A DNA stretch of 64,000 nucleotides from Symsagittifera roscoffensis (lineage: Eukaryota > Xenacoelomorpha > Acoela > Convolutidae): assembly GCF_963678635.1 (NCBI RefSeq), contig NC_087068.1:58513896-58577895 (forward strand), read 5' to 3'. Shown here one piece after another: positions 38,301-50,300 of this stretch. Numbering within the stretch: the first letter of the stretch is position 1; each line of letters begins with the position of its first letter. The position numbers were made by a program, and so were the translations under genes. The notes under the pieces were generated by a model. That model was given only the letters and a program-made list of their open reading frames with translations. It made no database searches and was not told where the DNA came from.

Positions 38301-41300
38301 TACACTTTTGCTGTTCGATAGTGGAGTTTGACTTCCCTTTAATAAAGGAAATAAACTGAACTTCAAAAAAAAAGAAATCAAAAGTCGAACCGCGAAAAAG
38401 TAAATTTGAGCCTGAACAAATTTCAAGACTTTTCCTGAAAAAAAAAATTATCATCGCGACCTTTATAAAAGTCTGCACTATGTTCATCGGCTCTTAAAAA
38501 TTCACAGCGAACGAGCATCATCTATTCTAAAAACGCCTTTTGTTTTCTGTTCTGCCTAACTATGAGACTAATTTTGAATCAGACCACGGAATCTTCATTT
38601 AAAAATTGTGGTCCTGCGCAGTACGCCAAAACATTACTCGGTCAATGCTTAAATAAGATGATAGATTAGCCCACCATGATCCGTTGCTCCAGGGTGTGAC
38701 ATCATTACCCAGCCGGGAAATTAGAAAAATTATAATTTTTGAATTAGGGACACAACAGCTGTTCTTACGCTCGTCTTTTCCATCGTGGATACATCGTCTT
38801 AAATGTTTTTTAAAAAGGGCAGATAATAGCTAAAAGGATAGATGATAGGCTTCGTTGCATACCTTTAAAATCCGTCGTATTAATAGTAAACAGAGATACC
38901 AATGAAATGAACACTGTCAATTTGTGTTCTGATTTTTAAATTTTTTTTTGCTTTTCCAGTCAACTTTTTTTAAAAAATGTTTGTTTCTAAATTGCCTATA
39001 TTAGATGAATGTCAAATATGCCTAAATTATAGTGTTACATTCTTGCAGTTTTTTTAAGACTATGGTCGGAACATTCTGTCCTACTTGCACAGTAACCGGC
39101 TATCCTTGTTTTTCAAGTAAAATTAGTTTTTGGAGTTTTTGGATTTTTTTAGCCCCGTACTAGTTATGAAAATGATCAAAAATTTCAAAAACAATTTTCA
39201 AAAAATTTGAAAACAAATTCTTTGAATTTTTTTTTAATTTTAACCATTTTTCTGTTTTTCTAGTATTTTTCTACAAAAAACTGTTTTCTCAATTTGCCTG
39301 TTTTACTATAACTGTCAAATATGCCTTTTTCTAGTTTTTCGTTTGAATCCTTTTATGACAACACGCAGAAAAAAAACGACACTAATTTGAAAAAAAAAAC
39401 TTTTCGCGTATTTTTTAAGATTATGGTCGGAACATTCTGTGCTACTTGCACAGTAACCGACTATCATTGTTTCAATTAGCGATTCATTATTACTAACCGT
39501 GAACAGGAGTGCTAGAAGAGTGAACAGTACTGGGACCAGTATCTGTGCAATGGACAATGCCCTCGACCTCCAAGTGTTGATGAGTCGCTTGTAGAGCAGA
39601 GCCTGCATCTGCTGACAGAACAGAGCCAAGCCAGTGTTACGAGTCACTGGCGTGAACTCTAAAACACAATACATTCTCACTTAAAAAAGGAAGGCAGGGT
39701 TTACAACATAACTGGCTCTTTTCCCTTTCCCTCGCATAGAATAAATTAATATTCTTTACCTATTTGAGAACCAGAAAGATAAAAGCGAGTGATTTAAGGA
39801 CAAGAGAACATTCCCAAATGCCGAAAGGTCAATTGCAGGTATGAGTATGTGGAGTCAATTATAAGTCTGAGATTTGAGCCAATAACATTACGCTTTGAAG
39901 GCCTGCATATCTCATATTGGACAATTCTGGTACGGAAATTCTACTTCAGTAACTTTTTTTGACGCAACTTTCATTTAAACGAACAAGAAAAAAAGCGAAG
40001 AAAGTCAAGTAAATACGAAAATAAAAAGGTAGCCGTTTAGAAGGTATTTAGTATCAGTGCAGAGTCCTGAATGTTCCGACTGCTCTTTAGTAGTCTGAAG
40101 TTTCTAGGGTATCTAGTAGTTTTGGACTAAAAATGATTGAACTTTGAAAAAACTGTCTTCCCTCACGCAATGTGAAGCATATAAACATAAACAAGAAACA
40201 GTTGGAAAACGGAAACAATTTATTTGTGCTTTCAAATTGCCGAATTTCAAAACAATGTATGTGGCCTTAAGGATCTTTAAATTTCAAGAAAAATTATGCT
40301 TAATTTCAAGAAAACATGATTCAAGAGAAATTATGAAATCTTGAGGAACATTATGAAAAAAACTGGATCAATAGGTACAATTTATATTCCACTGGTAAAT
40401 CAAAAAATTAAAATCCCCTTTTCTAAACTAAAACTCAATCACGTGTTTCACGACCTTAGCAGAGTTTGCCTCCCTTTTAAACAGATTCGAAGCTGCACTT
40501 CGCAAACACAAATGACAAAAAAAAATAGCTCCATAAAGTCAAAAAAAGAGAAAAAACACAACCAACAGACAATTAGATAAGAGTCATCGCTTGCTAGTTG
40601 CAAGCGTAATTATTTTCACCAAAAATTTTCGCCGAACACAGCAGGCTACTCGAACATCAGCGAAAGAAAAATTTGAACACATCTACCTCCGTGTAAAAAT
40701 AACCAAAACTTTTTTTCACATTTTGCATTTATTGGTTTTTATAACATCGGAGAAGTTGACTTTGAGCTTATGACCAAAATCTGTCAATTTGAGTCTAATT
40801 CAAATTGAAACGTTTACCCAAAGTAATAGAAAAACATTTAAAAAAAAACAACTTGCATGGACCACTTTAAAATCAATTACGATCCCAAATAAGCAGTACA
40901 TGTAAGATGTAGGTGGTACATTGAAATGAACTTGAAAATGGTAAATTAATACAAAAAGTCTACAACCCTGTTGCAATACCCTTCCTTAGGGCGTGGTAAC
41001 TTTTAAAAAATCAAACTGCGAAAAATCAAACTTGAGCGTAAACAAAATTCAAGAATCATAGCGACCTATTAAAGTTTTTATTACGTTCACAAACTTAATT
41101 ACACTGATGGACAAAATTAAGCACAATTTCACGTTTTTACTCACTAAAATGCCTTTTTTAAGGTCGATTTTTTGACAACATTTACTTAGATTTTTAAAGT
41201 ATAAACAAGCCTCGCATGAGTGAAAACTCCGTTGAGCCTCGGATTCGATCTGCGAACTAGAGATCAAAAGTCTCACGCACTAACAACTCAGCCACGGACG

Positions 41301-44300
41301 CATAAAAAACAGGAAACACTAGCTGCAAATAAACAGAGAACAGATGCTGTGAAATTTCCAATGCTACAGATCGTGATTATAGCAAAAGTGCCACCAAACA
41401 AGTTAACTCTTTTAATAACACTTTTATTTGCGAGTTAGGTTGGAAAAAAGGGTTCGTAATGATACACTGCGCTTTCAAGTTGGCTAGTGTAAATCAGATA
41501 TTCGGAAAACAGAAACCTATCTAGACTAGAAAAAAATCATGAAAAAATAACTGATCTCATGAAAAGCGTTGTTTATGTAAATAATAAACTCAGATTAGTT
41601 TTCAATAAAGATGGGTTCACATTGCTCATGTCTAAAACCACCGATAAGAAACTGTACAGACACAAAAACTGAGCACAGAAATGTGCAAATTGAAGGGAAA
41701 AGATGTCTCGTAAAAAACACAAGCTTTGCTGGTGCGCGTAAAATGGGGTTTTCACGATTATGATGAGGAAATTACGCATTTCGGGCTTTTCTCAAATTAC
41801 TTAGAAGACTATGTTTGCGAGTAACAATGGAATCTCATTTTTCACACATCTAACGGCTGCAGATTTTTTTACACCCTCAAAATGAATTGATTGATCAATT
41901 TATCAAAGAATTTTGTCCAATTAGATTTTTGGCAAAGAAAACTGGTGCTTTATTTTTTACTTCTCGAAATTTAAGCTTCTTGTCTGATGAGAATTATACC
42001 CTATTTATCAACTTCTATCTTTTCCTAAAACGAAACGTTGGAATTTTCGAGTTCAGAGAAATGGGAAACTTCGAATAGCTCTTTCAAAACATGAAAAATT
42101 AGCTTCTAAATATGCATTGCTTTGATATCTGCTTAATTGTTATCTCGCATTCCATGCAGTCAAAATGCTCGGTACAAATCACACCAATAAAAAGGAAGCA
42201 GCGTTATTATTAGATTTCATTTTTTGAGGAAGGTAACGTGGTTTGATTTGAGTGCATTTGCAATATGAATTGAGAGCATTTGTATTTAAACAACGTACGT
42301 CGTCTTAAACATCGTCTTGTTAAAAGGCATTCCTTCTATGTTAAAGGAGCGCGTCAACAGTAAAACGGAAGGTATGAAAATAGATTGAAAAGATGAACTT
42401 ACGCTGTTCTTCTTTAAATGAAGTCATCACTATAACTTCCTGTCCGTTGAATTGAACCGCCGTCGAATTAGACCCGTTCGTACCTCCATTGGTAGTGCCC
42501 GCAGGCAGATGCTCCTCCTCGTTTCCCTTGGCAACAATATTGTCCGTTGAATCGTGCGCAAATGCCGCGTTGTGTCTAAACCCATTTGAACATAAATTAG
42601 AAAAGCTCTGAAATAACAAATTAAGTCTCCTCAGTGACTATTGAAACTGAAAACTAGTTTGAAATTTCAAGGATGCTTAAAGAATTTAGACATTTGGAAA
42701 GCTTTTAGTGGCATAATGATTGGGATTGGTTCAAAACTCACCAAAATAGATGCTTGCTCATGTGGGACAATTGAGAAAAAATCCTTTCTGTTTGTTTTCA
42801 ATTTACAAAATGAGTAGTACCCGAGGCAATTACATTGGTCTGGGAGAATACGAAAACAAAACCAGTTTCTTCATTAAAAACTAACTTTCAAGCAATTTTA
42901 TAAGAAACAGCCGACAGAAATTTGCAAACAAAAGCTTAACTCATTAGAGAAACATAGGCGGAAAGGTTTGAACAAAAAACAGGTCTTCCACTGCGCCTCC
43001 CTCGTCCAATTGTTTGAACACTGGCGCCGCGGTGCCCTTTCAACTAATTGTAGAGTTTTAAGACCGCCAATTATACTGCCCACAACTAAAACTATTCAGG
43101 AGGCGCATTTGGCGCCAATCTGAACAATTTAGATGCGGAAGCGCGCACAAAAAAAACTTAATTTTTCTGGCCAAACCTTCAAAAATGCAGAATTCTCTAA
43201 ACACAGCCAATAGACAGTACGACAAGAGTATATGAATGCAAGGAAATTCGAAAATGGAAAATTTTCCTACAAACAGGTCATTCTTTCCAAGTAAAAATAT
43301 ACGCCCTTGAAGCTCTTTGAATTTGAAAAACAAAATTAGATTGACACATTTTTAACATAGCCGACTGTAATAGGGTCAACGAACGAAACGAAACAGAAAA
43401 ACATAGCCAACAGACACTCGAAAAAGAGTCAATGAACGCAAGTAAACAGAAACAGTAATTCTTACTTGTTTATTGAAAAAATCTCAACTTTCGAATTTCA
43501 ATGAAAAAAAATAGATGTCCATTAAGCTATTTGACTTTCTGGAAAATTTTATGACTGTTTTTATACTTCCAGTTTTTTTCAAATTTTCAAAGTCATAAAT
43601 TTTTCCAGAAAATCAAATAGCTTTATGGGCATCTATTTTTTTCAATAAACAAAACCAATTTGAGAAAACTGGAAGTATTTTGCATCCGCTCAATCGATAT
43701 TGCTCGCTTTTGGCGATTAATTGAACCCCAATTTTTATAGTTGAATTATGAACAGTCCTTTTCTGTTTTTATCTCAGACGCAATTAACACACAATTAACG
43801 CACGCAAACAAAACCTACTTGTTTTTTAATAAAACTTCAACTTTGAAATGTCATCATAAAACACAGCCAACAGACATTTGGAAAAGAGTTAATGAACGCA
43901 AGTAAACCAAAAAATCGAATTTCAAAAAAAAACAGATAGCATTAACGCTCTTTGAACTTCTAGAGCTATTTATGATTAACAATTTATTGATAAAATTAAG
44001 CCAATTTGAGAAAACTGGATCAACAGGTACAATTTTTATTCTGCTGGGAAATCTGAAAATTCAATGCCACTTTCGAAACTAGAAGTCGGCCAGCTTTTTT
44101 GTGAACATTACACTTTTACTGTTCGATCGTGGAGTTTGCTTTCCTTTTAACAAAGGAGGAAAAGTAACTTACGAAGAAATCAAAAGTCAAACAGCGACAA
44201 AGTAAATTTGAGACTGAACAATTTAAAGATTTTTTCCTGAAAATAAACGGAAAAAAATCATCGCGTCCCATACAAAAGAGAAACACAATCACCACAATTA

Positions 44301-47300
44301 GGCAAGCTTGAATTTTTTTTTCTATTGTCCACAGCCAATATATACTAAATTTGAGGGGCGAGGTTTTTTTTTCGGAATTTCGCCTGCGGCGCAGAAACAT
44401 AGAGTCTTCAAAGTGATTTGTGAGAGCTCGACCTAAAAATTTGTAAGAGTTCGACCCCCCCCCCCCACACACTCGAGAAAATCCTTGATCCGCCCTGCAA
44501 TCAGGTATGGTAATTTTCAAAAACTACCAACGACACTGGCTCCATTTGATAAAGCTTGATAATCGCAAGCGTAATAAACTAAAATCAGAATAGCAAAAAC
44601 AAAAATCACACACAGAGGCGAAGTTGCACTTCGCATACACATGCGAGCGGACGCAATTAAACTAGTATACGAAAAAGTTCATTAAAACATCCGACCCTGG
44701 CCAGGTTAGAACCCTCTTATTTTGTTCCTGCTCTCCTTCCCTACCTCTACGCTACAGATCCATGATACCTTGAAGTAAAGTGCTATTTGTAATATATACT
44801 AGTCTGTGTTAATATCCTTAGCATTGGCTGTACTTAAAAGCTGGTATACAAAATGAACACTTTCAAGATGAACACATTTTGTCGCAACAATATTTGCGAC
44901 TTAGGTTGCAAAAAAATAGAGTTCATACTATAACACAAGCTATGCTTGTGCAAAAACCAACTTGCCGATTATGAAATTAACAGATGATATCGTAAATTTC
45001 ACGAGGATACAAAGGAAATGAACTGAAATCAAAAGTCGCGAAAAGGTGTTTTTGAGCTTAAAAACATACAGAGGCCAAGCTTTGTTTCGCAAACACTGGC
45101 GAGAACACGACAAAAAGCAGCTCTTCAAGGCTTCAGATTGTGATTATGCATTTATAAGTGACCAAATAAGTGAACTTTTTAAACGAATACTTATTTGCGA
45201 GTTAGGTTAGAAAAAAGAAGTTTCGTACTAATACACTACGCTGCTTGCTAGTGTAATGACTTTTCCTGCAAAAAAAATCAAATAAAATCATTCCGACCTG
45301 TATAAGAGTCTGAACTACGTTCATCGACTCTTTAAAAATCACTTCAAGCATAAATATTCAGCATTTCTTCGAAGCCGCAACAATAATCAGAAATTGAACT
45401 GCCTAAAACAAACTTGAGCGTGAACAAACTCATAAATTTTGTCCTGATAACAAAAAACCTACATAACCGCAAACTCCCTTCTTCTCATGAAAGTAAAAAC
45501 CGATTTTTCTTTGTCAATTAAAACTGCAGCATCTACCTTGGCGATGCCTCGTGAGTATTGGAGGCCGAGTAGCTGGGCGGCTTCTCATTCTCAGTCCCTT
45601 CTGTATTCCCCATTTCCGCCTCTTCATCCAGGTGGCCCACTCTATAACACAATTGGCCGATTGCAGTTCCTGCCTCAGTGCAAATCCACACGATTGAACT
45701 TTAAGGTACCAATTGAGCTTTCATGTTAATTTTTAGTCTTCAAATTTGAGATGTCTCTTCACGAAACTCTTCACGAATATCAGATGTCACTTTTCATCTT
45801 CCAAAATGATTTCAGATTGAAGTTTCATTTACTCAGAGTGAAGGATATACATTTACAGCATTTACCTCACAAGGATTACGGACGAGCCCTAAGGCTCGTT
45901 AAAGCCAAACTCTGGTAAACCAAAAAAAAAAAAAACGAGGTTTAAGAAGTTCAAAACGTATTTACCGCATGAACACTTCCTCCAAGGTTGTCACCGACAC
46001 TCCGTAACTGGCAACTCCTAATTTGGCCTTCTGGTTGTCCAACTCATCAAACAGAGCTAAACACAAATGGTTATATTAATCAGTTTCGTTCATCTGTATG
46101 TGTGACAAGCATTTTTGGCCAACACTGAAGTTAGAAACCCAAGACCAAAGAGTTCGATGATTGCCAGACTTCCGCAGCAAAACTAATTATACTTCAGAAC
46201 TTTAAAATCAAGTTGATGATATTCTCCAGCAAAAATAAAGAAAAAAGCCGATTTTAGCAACAAGAGTTGCTGCACATAATTGCATCACATTAAAATGTGC
46301 CATTTTTCCAAAAATGACAGCTGAAAAACTACAGTATCCATGAATATTGAAAAATTGTAGAGAAATAGAATTGAAGAAGAGCACCAGCCGTTTTTCGAAA
46401 AACCTAATTTCCAGGACAAAAAAAATATCCGATTAACTCAGCAGAAGCAAAGAAATCATTGAATTTAGAGGAACAGAAAAATTGGGGTTTTTGTATTAAC
46501 AAAATTGTTATCACTCAGTCTCTACGTGCTATTCGTCTATTAGTTACAGATGTCTTCGTTTTTGGTCTCTTAACCAGTATATGAGATATGTACACATCGT
46601 CGTATGTATTTTTTCAGGTTGAGAAAACTTGATCAACGTGTAAATTTTAACCAGTTGTTGAAACTAGAAGTCACACATTTTTTATGAGGTTTGATCTTTT
46701 GATATTCGAGAGCTAAACTCGACTTCCTCTCGTTAAATCAATTCTAATTGATCTTAAAAAGAAATCAAAAGTTGAATCAAAAAATCCAAACTGAAAAACC
46801 AACGAAAAAAAGCTCAAGTCAATTTGTATGTGGTATGTGTTTTCACTCGGTTCATTGACACTTTAAAAAACGGACGAGCTTCAAGTCAAAACGCTTCAAC
46901 TGCGATGATATTTTACGATTGGCAGCTTTTTCTTGAGAAAACAAAGCAAAGAATTTTTGGATATTGCCTTTAAATTTCCTGATTACCATGAATTACTTCA
47001 CTTCTGTATAACTAATTTGCTTTCCCCTTTAAAACCATGAAAATGGCGATTATAAATATTTGTTAGTTTGATGACTATTTAACTGCACGAACAACTTCGT
47101 TTTTACCAATGTATTGTTTCGTGAATTCGTTTTTAGATCTTTGATGTATATTACTATGACGTATTTTGTGACGTATATGACTGCATTGCATTCGTTTTCT
47201 ATATAAAAAATTTGTCCAAGAATAATTACCAAACGAATAAATATGAAGTGCTCGTTTTCTATCAAAAAAAAATTGTCGAGGAATAATAACCAAACGAGTA

Positions 47301-50300
47301 ACTTCAAGCGCTTTTCAAAACGCTAGTCCTTGTAAAAGAGCGACTGCAATCTTCTTTTTCGAATTAAAACTAAAAAAGGGCAGTAGAAACTTGGATAATA
47401 AAACTCGACACGAACTCGGGCAGTAAAACTCGGTCATAAAATCGGACATGAACTAACTAGGGAAGTTGGGAGAGGATTCTTGGGGCAATCGGAAGGTCAG
47501 CTCAGCCCCTACATCAGACTCCTTTTCCACCCCAGGCACGTACTTGCCCAGAAAAGAGTACACATTGCTGGGGTCACAGCCTGGGGCTTTCTCTGCCACC
47601 ATGTGGTAGCCCACGCCTAAATACAACAAGCAAACCGGTTAATTGTGCAGACAACACACAATGTTCAGAACACAGTAACCTACAAGGACGCAGCGATGCT
47701 TTGAACCTTTTGCGATACGAAAACATGTCAAAATATATATGCATTTTAATTTTAAAATGACTGCGACTAAAAAGCGACATTTTCCATATTTTTCAAGTAC
47801 TTCAAGACCCATTCCCCAACTCTAGTCAGGCCGCAAAAACGTACATTTGAGCCTATAAAGTGTCACTACTACATTTACTCTTACACATTATCTATTATAT
47901 ATTAGACAAGAGGCTTCCCATACTGATTTCTTATGATAATGCGCAAATTGAAAGGATAGATCAAACTTTTTTTATGTGAAGACCAAACTAAAATTACAAA
48001 TTTCCGCAGTAAAATTTAAACATAGCAAAAATTGAAAAATTTCAAGGAAGTCAAGAACATCAAGAAACATAATATTGAGTATTTTCGAAACAATTTTACA
48101 AAAAAACATGGCCGTCAAGTTACTTGCGATTCAAAATTCTTTCATGATCGAAATTTTTGAAAAAGGTAACGATAGATCGATAATTATTGTTCAAAGACAA
48201 CTATTTCTATTAACACATTGTAGAAACTTTTCACTGCTTTTCGAAAACTTCTCACCACGCTAGCAAAATCACCTGAGCAAAAATTAGCTAAAATAATGTA
48301 TGAATCACAGAAGAGTTGGATCAGGTAAATTTTAGTGTGACAAAAATACATTCTCGACCAGATATTCTTAACACGGTTAAAGCATTTTCGACTTATCTTT
48401 TAAAATCCATACATACAGTAGAAATCCATTACGTTTTTGGTGACCTTTACACTTTTGCGGTTCGATAGTGGAGTGTTCCTTTTTAAAATGGCGATGCACT
48501 AAAATTTAAAAACATCACGAGTCAAACCGCAAAAAAAATTAAGCACGAACACAAATTATGACTTTCCTAAAAAAATCACCAAGACCTAAATAAGAGTCTT
48601 CACTACGTCCACTACTCTTAATCACGACTAAAAAAAGACTAAACATAATACCACACTAAATGCTTGAAAAATATTTTGTGGTTGACAGAAAAAGCGTGAA
48701 AAAATCTAACCTAGTTTATAATGTTTTTTTTTACTCCATTCTTGATCGGAACAAAAAAACCTATGAATACAACTCAATTTCAGTGTTAAATAACATCAAA
48801 GACAATTGGAAAAGAGTCAATGAACGCAAGGAAACAAAACAGAAGCTTCAATTTCCGAAGTACAAAATATTTATAATTGAAGCTGTTTGATTTTCAAAAA
48901 CAATTAATCATTGACACTTCTTTGATAAAATTAACCGAATTTGAGAAAACTGGATCAATTTGTTAAATTTTAATTCCCCTGAGGAATCTGGAAATTGAAA
49001 TTCAATTTCGAAATTAGAAATAGATCACGCTTTTGTGACCTTTACACTTATGCTGTTCAATAGTGGAGTTTGCCTTCCTTTCAAGAACAGGAAATGAACT
49101 GAAAGAAATCGTAGGTCAAACCGCGTAAAATCAAATTTGGCCTGAGAAATTTTCAGGCGTTTTCCTGGAAAAAGCCACAAAAAACAAGAAATCACAACAA
49201 CCTATAAAAGAGTCTTTGCCAAGTTCGTTGGCTGTCAATCATTTATCAGATGTCTTAATACGTTTTGCAGAATTAATTCTTCTTTAAATAAAAGTTATCA
49301 GAGCAGAGATGCATTGTACCTGAGGCTGTGCATCTGAAACAGACCAACGATTGATCATAAATTTAAGCTCGGGATATTAGAAAAAATTTTCATTCAAACG
49401 AACACTTCAAATGTTTTTTTTGCGAAAATTTTTTTCGCTTGGTCCGAAATCTTTTCATTTTCATAAAAAAAATAGGAATTAATAACAAAATTGTTCAGCA
49501 ATATTACGAGCCCTACTCGAACTACTTAGTTACAGATAGAATATCTATTACTATAGTCCAAGCACATCCTCTTGGCTAGAGAAAACAGCTCCGCGCGCAA
49601 GGAATGTTCGACTAATTCGTTAACTCCTATTATTACGAACTATCAAATTTCACATAATCTAACTAGTGGCGTGCACATTGTAACAACACCTTGGAAAATT
49701 CTTTTGAAAAAATGTAAAGTGAAAAGGGCCCGTGCTGGCTTAATGGTGTTTTATAAAAAAAAGCTCTTTAACTAAATATGGTTTGCAAACAATTTGATTA
49801 TTATACAGTGCTGATTTAAATTAACCGGACACAACGCGTTAAACTTGAAATTTAACACGCATTTTTCTCAAATTGGGTTGACTGTAGGTGAAAACTTATG
49901 AAGACAAAACTTGCTAAGAATTTCAGCAGAATTAATCTGGTGTAATTTGTTTTGCGAATTTCGGGTCTGAAATTTTACCCCAAAAATGGGTCATTTTGGC
50001 TTTTCTTAGTTAATCAAAAATTACGCCAAAAATGCCCAGTCGATCACAGACATAATTATATCAAAGTGAGCCCCTTAAGTAGCCCAACAAACTTAAGAAG
50101 GGTAGAATCTCCAAAATACTGTATAAGTTAAATTATTTTTGTTTGATAGACAAAAAAGGTCATTTTTAATATATAAAATTCCAACTTTTTATTTAAAAAC
50201 AATTTTTAAACAATATGCAATTTTTATGGGAGCAAATACCCTTCTTAAAGTTTGTTGGGCTACTTAAGGGGCTCTCTTTGATATAATTATGTCTGTGATC

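Noticed and set aside
41207-41310. Functional tRNA-Lys gene
   Set aside because: The T-stem and the lower acceptor stem do not pair properly and the anticodon stem has a mismatch; a tRNA-derived repeat is more likely.
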